Below, piece after piece: positions 14,333 to 20,602 of a DNA stretch of 22,434 nt. The notes under the pieces are model-generated. The model saw only the letters and a program-made list of their open reading frames with translations. It had not been told where the DNA came from and did no database searches. Location of the stretch: NCBI GenBank assembly GCA_026786065.1, contig JAJAYS010000104.1, positions 1 through 22,434 on the forward strand, in the 5' to 3' direction. The stretch's first letter is position 1. Every line of letters begins with the position of its first letter. Origin of the DNA: Polaromonas sp. Lineage in GTDB: Bacteria; Pseudomonadota; Gammaproteobacteria; Burkholderiales; Burkholderiaceae_C. The position numbers and the translations under genes are program-made.

Positions 14333-15355
14333 TCAGTCTGGCTCGGGCTTGGCGCGCCGTTTGCCGCGCGCCGGCCCGTGCTGGCCGGCGTGCGCTTCTT
14401 CCGAGTCTTCGTGGGCGGCGTGCAGCGCACGCAGTTCGCTGCGCGGGGTGCGTTTTGGCAGGTTGCGCGCTGGCGCCGCCACCAGCGGCTGGTCTTCACC
14501 GGCCACGTTCTGGCCTTTTCTGGCGTGGATGAAAAACTCGCGGTTGCCGTCGCCGCCGGCAATCGGCGACTCCAGCCAGTGCAGTACCTCACAGCCCAGG
14601 CTGGTGCAGGCATCGCGCACGCGTTTTTCGACAAACTCGAACAGCGCCGGCTCGCGCACGATGCCGCCTTTGCCGACCTGCCCCGGCTGCAACTCGAATT
14701 GGGGCTTGACCAGCATCAGCGCATCGCCACCGGGCTTTAGCAGCCGCACGACTGCAGGCAGCACCAGCGTGAGCGAGATGAAGGACAGATCGCCGGTCAA
14801 AAAGTCGAAAACCGGATCGAAGCCGTCCTCGGCCAGCGCCTGCGCGTACAACGCCGATTCTGACTCGCGTTCATCATCAGACTGACCTTTAAACCATGTA
14901 AAACGGGCGTAACCAGCTATTAATTCAGTAGCGGTTAGCGACCGGGCGTTAATGCCTTCAAGACACACCACACGCGCATCCTCACGCAAGCTGGGGTGCA
15001 GCTGGCCGTGACCGACATCGACCCCGACGACCTGCGCCGCGCCGTGCTGCAGCAGGCAATCGGTGAAGCCGCCGGTCGATTGGCCGATGTCGAGGCAGCG
15101 CAAGCCGGTCACCGTCACGCCGGTTGCCTTCAGCGCGCCTTCGAGCTTTAGCCCGCCGCGCGACATGTATTTGGCTTCGGTGTTGTCGAGGATGTGGAGT
15201 TCGGCGCCGGCCGGTATTTCATCGCCGTTCTTGGCGATTTTTTTCCACGCGCCGTCGACAGCAGCCCGCCACTCTGCCCCCGCCCCTATCAGGCGCTGGG
15301 CCTGCGAGCGGGTGGTGGCAAAGCCGTGTTCAACCAGGAAGAGATCAGCGCGCAT
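14333..15355 (-). CDS. tlyA: TlyA-family rRNA 2'-O-methyltransferase, with in-frame insert
   Basis: TlyA-family proteins (often annotated hemolysin A) have an S4 RNA-binding domain followed by an RrmJ/FtsJ-type methyltransferase fold and methylate ribose in 16S/23S rRNA. Here S4 covers about 1-60 (MRADLFLVEHGFATTRSQAQ, then YMSRGGLKLEGAL), the SAM motif is CLDIGQSTGGFTDCLLQHGA (87-106), followed by GVDVGHGQLH and GDLSFISLTLVLP. Between GINARSL and GFDPVFDF (about 139-178) there is an unusual acidic insert containing a copy of the dispersed repeat (14894-14933), and the C-terminus carries a charged Arg/Lys/Glu tail, giving 340 residues against roughly 250-300 for the family. Start ATG 15355 fits the family N-terminus; ribosome-binding site weak. 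Lies between ahcY and metF. Confidence 0.9.
   Translation of the reverse strand: MRADLFLVEHGFATTRSQAQRLIGAGAEWRAAVDGAWKKIAKNGDEIPAGAELHILDNTEAKYMSRGGLKLEGALKATGVTVTGLRCLDIGQSTGGFTDCLLQHGAAQVVGVDVGHGQLHPSLREDARVVCLEGINARSLTATELIAGYARFTWFKGQSDDERESESALYAQALAEDGFDPVFDFLTGDLSFISLTLVLPAVVRLLKPGGDALMLVKPQFELQPGQVGKGGIVREPALFEFVEKRVRDACTSLGCEVLHWLESPIAGGDGNREFFIHARKGQNVAGEDQPLVAAPARNLPKRTPRSELRALHAAHEDSEEAHAGQHGPARGKRRAKPEPD
14894..14933. repeat. dispersed ~40-bp repeat, intragenic copy in tlyA
   Basis: Reads CCATGTAAAACGGGCGTAAC then CAGCTATTAATTCAGTAGCG; about 30 of 40 positions match the intergenic copy at 2717-2756. On the coding strand it is translated as ATELIAGYARFTW and sits in a stretch that ordinary TlyA proteins lack. 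The surrounding bases (14870-14945) are AT-richer than the rest of the gene, in keeping with an insertion that kept the frame open. Confidence 0.8.
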
Positions 15356-15400
15356 AAAAAGTGTCGAGTCAGTCTGTTCCGTCAGCCGTTCGCAGAGGAT

Positions 15401-15541
15401 CAGGGAGAGGGCTTTGTTCCCTCTCCCCGCAGGAGAGGGTTAGGGTGAGGGCTCCCCGTTCCCATCCGTCTCGTAACCAGTCGATGCCGCACCCCAGGAC
15501 CCCTTCGACAGGCTCAGAACGGGCCCGCCCTCTGCCGAAGG
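15401..15541. repeat. two GC-rich intergenic repeat motifs between ahcY and tlyA
   Basis: The 202-base gap (15356-15557) holds a hairpin CCCTCTCC/GGAGAGGG (15419-15426 with 15432-15439) followed by TTAGGGTGAGGG, and a second element bounded by CCTTCG (15502-15507) and CGAAGG (15536-15541) that contains TTCGACAGGCTCAGAACGGG. Both words recur in altered form inside uvrA (21789-21915). They lie within the presumed ahcY-tlyA-metF transcript. Confidence 0.65.
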
Positions 15542-15557
15542 ACAAGGGCGCAAGAGA

Positions 15558-17012
15558 TCAATACCGATAGCTATCGGCCTTGTACGGGCCTGCCTTGGAC
15601 ACGCCGATGTACGCCGCCTGCTCGTCACTCAGCTCGCTGAGCATTGCGCCGACCTTCTTCAGATGCAGGCGCGCAACTTTTTCATCCAGGTGCTTGGGCA
15701 GCACATAGACCTTGCCGACTTCGTATTCAGCCTGCTTGGTGAACAGCTCGATCTGCGCAATCGTCTGGTTGGCAAAGCTCGACGACATCACAAAGCTCGG
15801 GTGACCGGTGCCGCAACCCAGGTTCACCAGCCGGCCCTTGGCCAGCAGGATGATGCGTTTGCCGTCCGGGAAGATCACATGATCAACCTGCGGCTTGATC
15901 TCTTCCCACTTGCATTTTTCCAGCGCCACCACGTCGATTTCATTGTCGAAATGGCCGATGTTGCAGACGATGGCCTGATCCTTCATGGCCGCCATGTGGT
16001 CGTAAGTAATGACGTTTTTGTTGCCGGTGGCCGAGACAAAAATATCGCACTTGTCGGCGGCGTATTCCATCGTCACGACCTTGTAGCCTTCCATCGCGGC
16101 CTGCAAGGCGTTGATCGGGTCGATCTCTGTCACCCACACTTGAGCGGACAATGCCCGCAGCGCCTGCGCACTGCCCTTGCCCACGTCGCCGTAACCGGCA
16201 ACCAGCGCGACCTTGCCGGCAATCATCACGTCAGTGGCGCGCTTGATCGCATCGACCAGCGACTCGCGGCAGCCGTACAGGTTGTCGAACTTCGATTTCG
16301 TCACCGAGTCGTTCACGTTGATGGCGCGCAGAGCCAGCGTGCCCTTGGCCGACATTTCGTTCAGGCGCAGCACCCCGGTGGTGGTTTCCTCGGTCACGCC
16401 GACGATGTTTTTCAGGCGGCGGCTGTACCAGGTCGCATCTTGCGCCAGCTTGGCCTTGATCGAATTGAACAGGCAGATTTCTTCTTCGCTGCCGGGCTTG
16501 GAAAGCAGGCTGGCGTCTTTCTCGGCCCTGGTGCCCAGGTGCATCAGCAGCGTGGCATCGCCGCCGTCATCGAGGATCATGTTCGGACCTTCTTCCGGCG
16601 TGCCCTTGGCGCCCGAGAATTCGAAGATGCGGTGGGTGTAGTCCCAGTAATCGGCAAGCGTCTCGCCCTTGATGGCGAACACTGGCGTGCCGGCGGCCGC
16701 GATGGCGGCGGCGGCATGGTCTTGCGTCGAAAAGATGTTGCACGAGGCCCAGCGCACGTCGGCACCCAGCGCCTGCAGGGTTTCGATCAGCACGCCGGTT
16801 TGAATGGTCATATGCAGCGAGCCCGTGATGCGCGCGCCCTTGAGTGGCTGCGCCTTGGCGAATTCTTCGCGGATTGCCATCAATCCCGGCATTTCGGTTT
16901 CGGCGATTTTCAGTTCTTTGCGGCCCCAGGCGGCGAGCGACAAATCGGCAATCGTGTAGTCGGGGGTGGCGGGGGTGTAGGGGGCGAAAGACGGTTTCAG
17001 AACAGCACTCAT
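15558..17012 (-). CDS. ahcY: S-adenosylhomocysteine hydrolase
   Basis: AhcY splits S-adenosylhomocysteine into adenosine and homocysteine, relieving product inhibition of methyltransferases. The 484-residue tetramer-forming enzyme shows [20 protein letters not shown] (60-79), [20 protein letters not shown], the NAD-binding [16 protein letters not shown] (from 273), the insert region [18 protein letters not shown] typical of the long bacterial/eukaryotic form, and the conserved C-terminus ending [11 protein letters not shown] 17012 has GGAG ten bases upstream. It is the first gene after the SAH riboswitch (17121-17190) and precedes tlyA and metF on the same strand. Confidence 0.97.
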   Translation of the reverse strand: MSAVLKPSFAPYTPATPDYTIADLSLAAWGRKELKIAETEMPGLMAIREEFAKAQPLKGARITGSLHMTIQTGVLIETLQALGADVRWASCNIFSTQDHAAAAIAAAGTPVFAIKGETLADYWDYTHRIFEFSGAKGTPEEGPNMILDDGGDATLLMHLGTRAEKDASLLSKPGSEEEICLFNSIKAKLAQDATWYSRRLKNIVGVTEETTTGVLRLNEMSAKGTLALRAINVNDSVTKSKFDNLYGCRESLVDAIKRATDVMIAGKVALVAGYGDVGKGSAQALRALSAQVWVTEIDPINALQAAMEGYKVVTMEYAADKCDIFVSATGNKNVITYDHMAAMKDQAIVCNIGHFDNEIDVVALEKCKWEEIKPQVDHVIFPDGKRIILLAKGRLVNLGCGTGHPSFVMSSSFANQTIAQIELFTKQAEYEVGKVYVLPKHLDEKVARLHLKKVGAMLSELSDEQAAYIGVSKAGPYKADSYRY

Positions 17013-17120
17013 GGGTTTTCTCCAGGATCAAATCATCAAGCTCGGCAAGATAGCCACGGGCATGACGCAAGTCGAAAGCAGGGGAACAGATTCGTTCACC
17101 CGTGCCGGACAGCGCATGCG

Positions 17121-17190
17121 GGTGAGCGTGGTTGCAAATGAAGTCCTGAGCCTGGTCCACGTGATGTGGCTTGCAACGCTCCTCAGGAGG
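17121..17190 (-). promoter_or_regulatory. S-adenosylhomocysteine (SAH) riboswitch upstream of ahcY
   Basis: On the minus strand the leader has the conserved SAH riboswitch blocks in order: GAGGAGCGTTGCAAG (17187-17173), CCAGGCTCAGG (17154-17144) and TTGCAACCACGCTCACC (17137-17121). GAGCG pairs with CGCTC and TTGCAA with TTGCAA to form the main stem; CCTGAG of the middle block can pair with the CTCAGG-type sequence at the 5' end as the pseudoknot. This class is known from Beta- and Gammaproteobacteria upstream of ahcY and raises expression when SAH accumulates. A -10-like TAAAAT (17196-17201) would start transcription right at the aptamer edge; I see no good -35. The 108 bases between aptamer and ATG contain no obvious U-run terminator. 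Confidence 0.9.
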
Positions 17191-17301
17191 ACGAGATTTT
17201 ACAGCATGCGATAACTGGAGACCCTCTGCATAACCCCCGCGGCCTGCGATCGGCCGGCTGGGGCGGTCTGCAGTTGCAAGATTACCCGGCGCTGCCCTGG
17301 A

Positions 17302-17487
17302 CTGCCGCCGCCGCCCGACCGGTACCGAGCCATTGCGGCCCAGCTGCAGCAGACGGGGCAAACCATAGGCGCAATGGACACCCTGATCGCCGCCCAGGCG
17401 CTGGCCGAAGGCCTGATTCTGGTTACGCACAACACCCGCCACTTCGAACGTATCCCGGACCTGAAACTTGACGACTGGATGGTGTGA
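17302..17487 (+). pseudogene. VapC-type PIN-domain toxin, C-terminal remnant
   Basis: The plus strand reads RYRAIAAQLQQTGQTIGAMD, TLIAAQALAEGLILVTHNTR and HFERIPDLKLDDW before a TGA at 17485-17487. This is the C-terminal half of VapC ribonuclease toxins (PIN domain), with the acidic residue of GxMDxLIAA and the xTHNTRHF strand. There is no start codon and no N-terminal half, and no antitoxin gene beside it, so it is a decayed fragment. The sequence between it and the ahcY leader (17222-17301) is not recognisable. Confidence 0.75.
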
Positions 17488-17554
17488 ACCGCTTGCCGCC
17501 ACGGCTGGGGCAGACCATCGATCTTGACCCCCGTGGGCATGCGAAAATTTTGCA

Positions 17555-18430
17555 ATGCAAGACCTCCAACGCTGGCCCACTGCTGCCAGGCGCGGCATCA
17601 CAGGGGTGCTGACGGACATCGACGACACGCTGACCACCAACGGCGCGATCACGCCAGACGCGCTGGCTGCATTGCATGCTCTGAAAGCTGCTGGCCTGCC
17701 GGTGCTGGCGGTGACCGGCCGCCCGGTTGGCTGGAGCGAAGCCTTTGCGCTGGCCTGGCCGGTGGACGCCATCGTGGCGGAGAACGGGGCGGTGATGCTG
17801 TTTCGCAGCCAACCAGCCGATTGCCTGGTAACTGCGCATCACACCCGCTTGCAGCAAAATGTATCTGGACGTAACCAGCTATCTAAAGCATATCAACTGG
17901 CGCCGGCCACACGCGTCGCCAACCTGGTCCGCATGCAGCGCGTAGCGGAGCGCCTGCTGCGCGAGGTACCGGGTGCGCAGTTGGCACGCGACAGCGCCGG
18001 CCGTGAAACCGACCTGGCTATCGACCACAGCGAATTCACCACGCTGCCGCCCGAACGCATCGCCGACGTGCTGCGCATCATGCAGGCTGAAGGCCTGCAG
18101 GCCACCGTCTCGTCGATTCACATTAACGGCTGGTTCGGCAGGCACGACAAGCTGCAGGGTGCGCGCTGGGCGGTCGGGGAACTGCTGGGCCGCGACCTGG
18201 ATGCGGAGTTGGCGCAGTGGGTTTTCGTTGGCGATTCGACCAACGACGCGTTGATGTTCGAGGCCTTCCCCAACTCGATCGGCGTGGCTAATGTGGCGCG
18301 CTTCGCGGCGCAGCTGGCGCACAAGCCGCGCTACGTGACGCGAGGTGAGCGGGGCGAAGGGTTTGCTCAGGTGGTGCAGAGCCTGCTTGACGCCAGGCAG
18401 GTCGGCCGCAGCAGGTTGTTGCGGGCTTGA
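17555..18430 (+). CDS. HAD-superfamily (type IIB) sugar-phosphatase-like hydrolase
   Basis: A 291-residue HAD phosphatase: motif I LTDIDDTLTTNG (nucleophile Asp21, acid Asp23), motif II VLAVTGRP (Thr54), motif III Lys in GRHDKLQGARW, motif IV VFVGDSTNDALMFEAFP. The C2-type cap places it with the Cof/sucrose-6-phosphate or trehalose-6-phosphate phosphatase-like branch; the substrate cannot be read from sequence. Residues about 85-115 form an atypical stretch that includes a copy of the dispersed repeat (17857-17895). ATG 17555 fits the motif I spacing; no strong ribosome-binding site. It stands alone, convergent with the DUF4399 gene. Confidence 0.88.
   Translation: MQDLQRWPTAARRGITGVLTDIDDTLTTNGAITPDALAALHALKAAGLPVLAVTGRPVGWSEAFALAWPVDAIVAENGAVMLFRSQPADCLVTAHHTRLQQNVSGRNQLSKAYQLAPATRVANLVRMQRVAERLLREVPGAQLARDSAGRETDLAIDHSEFTTLPPERIADVLRIMQAEGLQATVSSIHINGWFGRHDKLQGARWAVGELLGRDLDAELAQWVFVGDSTNDALMFEAFPNSIGVANVARFAAQLAHKPRYVTRGERGEGFAQVVQSLLDARQVGRSRLLRA
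17857..17895. repeat. dispersed ~40-bp repeat, intragenic copy in the HAD phosphatase gene
   Basis: Contains ATGTATCTGGACGTAACCAG then CTATCTAAAGCATAT; the 11-base run CGTAACCAGCT(AT) is identical to the tlyA copy, and the flanks match with a one-base shift. It is read in frame as NVSGRNQLSKAY, within a segment that seems extra compared with related phosphatases. Confidence 0.6.
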
Positions 18431-18470
18431 GCCCCCGCGCAGGCGTTGCGCTCGGTGGGCTACCGCAGGT

Positions 18471-19292
18471 TCAGTTCATTGTTACCGCAAAGGCAACCGG
18501 TTTGCCCTTGGTCATGACGCTGCCGGCCGGCGTGTTGCTGACCAGTTCAAGTTGCGCTGTGTAGTCGCCGACGGGCGGATTGAGCCACACCTCGGTCTGG
18601 CCGGCGTTCAGCGTCAGCACTTCCGGCTTGCGCCCCGGTCTCTCCAGCGTCAATCTGAAATGACCGGTCTCGGGGACCTGCACCGCAGCGTGCGAAATAC
18701 CGTAGCCGCTGGCATGCATCTGCAACCGGAACGGCGGGCGAATGGTTTCCCGATCGGTCGGGCTGAGAATTTCTACCCGGCGCTCTCCTTTCAAGCTTTC
18801 GGGGCTCACGTCCTTGTTCTGCTTGGTGACCGTGATGTTCATCGGCTTGCTAAATATAAAGTACGGGATGTGCGCCTGGTCAGCCAACAGCATGCGCATG
18901 TCGTACGTGCCTGGCGGCAAGTTGACTACGGCTTCCATCTGCCCTTTACCAAAATGCAGATAGCGGTCTGTAAAGGGCAGCGGCTTGGCAAAATCAAGCG
19001 GCAGCGGCTGGTTGATGAGCAGGTGGTGATGGCCGGCCCGGCCAGCGACCTGGCCGGCTGGAACAAGGCCGCGCATTGACAGACCAAAACGTGCAACAAA
19101 AGGTGACTCGTACGAGCCGCCGTTCTTGAGGTTGGTGAAATAGCTTTCAGGCGAATGCGGCGAAGGAATCACCCATGTATGCAACGGAATCTCGGGCATT
19201 GCGGCGATGGCCGCACCGGTGTTTGCCCGGGCGCCCGCGCAAAGCGCGCTTGCCAGAAAAACCGAAACGAGCCAAGTCTGGTGCTGAGTCAT
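18471..19292 (-). CDS. secreted DUF4399-domain protein
   Basis: The 273-residue protein begins with a signal peptide (MTQHQTWLVSVFLASALCAG, cleavage likely after ARA at residue 23), so it is probably periplasmic. The segment AGRAGHHHLLINQP (84-97) and the following GQMEAVVNLPPGTYDMRMLLAD carry the DUF4399 signature; the C-terminal half (about 165-273) looks like a second beta-sandwich, ending TKGKPVAFAVTMN. The function of the domain is unknown; the clustered histidines hint at metal binding, which is inference. ATG 19292 has GGAGG upstream at good spacing. The 166-base gap on its upstream side (19293-19458) shows nothing I recognise. Confidence 0.85.
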   Translation of the reverse strand: MTQHQTWLVSVFLASALCAGARANTGAAIAAMPEIPLHTWVIPSPHSPESYFTNLKNGGSYESPFVARFGLSMRGLVPAGQVAGRAGHHHLLINQPLPLDFAKPLPFTDRYLHFGKGQMEAVVNLPPGTYDMRMLLADQAHIPYFIFSKPMNITVTKQNKDVSPESLKGERRVEILSPTDRETIRPPFRLQMHASGYGISHAAVQVPETGHFRLTLERPGRKPEVLTLNAGQTEVWLNPPVGDYTAQLELVSNTPAGSVMTKGKPVAFAVTMN

Positions 19293-19458
19293 AAAACTCG
19301 CCTCCGTGCTGTCGTTGTAAAAAACCATTATTTGGTTACAGAAAGTATCCACGAACAGCCAGGGAAGCGTCTCGCACCGTACTCATGGAAACAACAGCGC
19401 AACAAAAAAATGGCTCAAGCTGTGCGATTCTTCCGGTTTTGTACGCAGAGCCAACGGC

Positions 19459-20433
19459 TCACGGCCCCTTGGCCAGCCCCAGTTTTTCGATCAGCGTCTT
19501 CTCGCGCAAAAAAGTCTCTTGGGCAAATCTGGTGTAGTCGGCGCTGCTCATGTACATCGGCAGCATGTCGTACTTGCCAAGCGACTGGGCGTAGCTGGGC
19601 TCGTCCATCGCTTGCTTGAAGGCGTCGTGCAGCCGCTTGACGACGGTCGGCGGCGTGTCGCGCGGCGCGCCTAGGCCGAAGGGCGAGGCCTGCACCATGT
19701 CCAGGCCAAGTTCTTTCAGCGTAGGCGCGTCGGGAAAGCGCGCCAGCCGCTGATCGCCCCAAGTGTTGAGCACCCGCAGCTTGCCGGCTTCGACCTGCGC
19801 CGCGAAGCCGGTCGAATCGGCGGCGGCCATCAGGTTCCCGCCCAGGATCGACTGCATCAAATCGGCGCTGCCTTTGTAGGGCACATGCAGCAACTGCAGC
19901 CCCAGCTTCTGCGCGATCAGCTCCATCGTCAGGTGTGGGCTGGTGAGGTTGCCTGTCGAGCCGTAGCTGAGCTTGCCCGGATTGGCCTTGGCATAGGCGA
20001 CGAAATCACTCCAGGTTTTCAGCGCTGAATCGCTGGGCACGACGACGCCGAACGCATAGCCGGTGACGTTCAGCACATAGGCGATGTCCTTGACCGGATC
20101 CCAGTTGATTTTGGTGGTGTAGGGCAGCCGGAACACGCCAAGCGGGATCTGCGCGATGGTGTAGCCGTCGGCCGCGGCGCCCTGCAGCTGCTGCGCCGGC
20201 AGCGTACCGCCAGCGCCGGGCTTGTTTTCAACCACCACCGGCTGACCGAGAATTTTCGACGCGTTGTCGGCTAGTTGGCGCATCGTGATGTCGGTCGGGC
20301 CGCCAGCCGGGAAGGCGATGACCAGCTTGATCGACCGGGCCGGAAAGGACGTGGCATTGGACTGCGCCAGACCGGGCAGTACAGGCATGGCAGCGCAGGC
20401 GGCCGCAAGCTGGATGAGTGAGCGTCGTTGCAT
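19459..20433 (-). CDS. Bug/TctC-family tripartite tricarboxylate transporter solute-binding protein
   Basis: A 324-residue periplasmic binding protein. The N-terminus MQRRSLIQLAAACAAMPVLP has a twin-arginine-like signal, cleaved probably after GLAQ (24). The mature protein shows the Bug hallmarks: FPARSIKLVIAFPAGGPTDI, LGQPVVVENKPGAGGTL, DGYTIAQI, GKLSYGSTGNLTSPHL and VPYKGSADLMQSILGG. Bug proteins bind small carboxylates or similar ligands; the ligand cannot be told here. There is no TctA/TctB membrane gene nearby, as is common for the many orphan Bug genes of Burkholderiales. ATG 20433 is preceded by AGGAG at seven bases; the longer upstream frame is non-coding. Confidence 0.94.
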   Translation of the reverse strand: MQRRSLIQLAAACAAMPVLPGLAQSNATSFPARSIKLVIAFPAGGPTDITMRQLADNASKILGQPVVVENKPGAGGTLPAQQLQGAAADGYTIAQIPLGVFRLPYTTKINWDPVKDIAYVLNVTGYAFGVVVPSDSALKTWSDFVAYAKANPGKLSYGSTGNLTSPHLTMELIAQKLGLQLLHVPYKGSADLMQSILGGNLMAAADSTGFAAQVEAGKLRVLNTWGDQRLARFPDAPTLKELGLDMVQASPFGLGAPRDTPPTVVKRLHDAFKQAMDEPSYAQSLGKYDMLPMYMSSADYTRFAQETFLREKTLIEKLGLAKGP

Positions 20434-20541
20434 GAAAAATCTCCTGAAGGTGTAGCGTGCAGTGGACCTCTTCAGCCCTGCCGTTTCAATTCGGGTTGAC
20501 CCCGCCGATCTGTATTTAATAAGGCAAAATTGACATCTGGC

Positions 20542-20581
20542 CCAATGAATACGGGCGTAAGTAGCTATAAAAATCGTAGCG
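20542..20581. repeat. dispersed ~40-bp repeat, intergenic copy 3
   Basis: Reads CCAATGAATACGGGCGTAAG then TAGCTATAAAAATCGTAGCG, in the same orientation as 2717-2756. It sits 21 bases beyond the uvrA stop, in the 169-base gap between uvrA and the Bug gene. The rest of the gap (20434-20541) must hold the Bug promoter, which I could not define. Confidence 0.75.
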
Positions 20582-20602
20582 ACTGCGGGTTTGGCAGGCC
20601 GC

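Noticed and set aside
15563..15576. Perfect palindrome CCGATAGCTATCGG at the end of ahcY, resembling the core of the dispersed repeat
   Set aside because: It encodes the normal conserved C-terminus of AhcY (DSYRY), so the codons explain it.
15663..17141. 492-codon plus-strand open frame opposite ahcY
   Set aside because: Antisense shadow of a highly conserved gene; no recognisable protein features.
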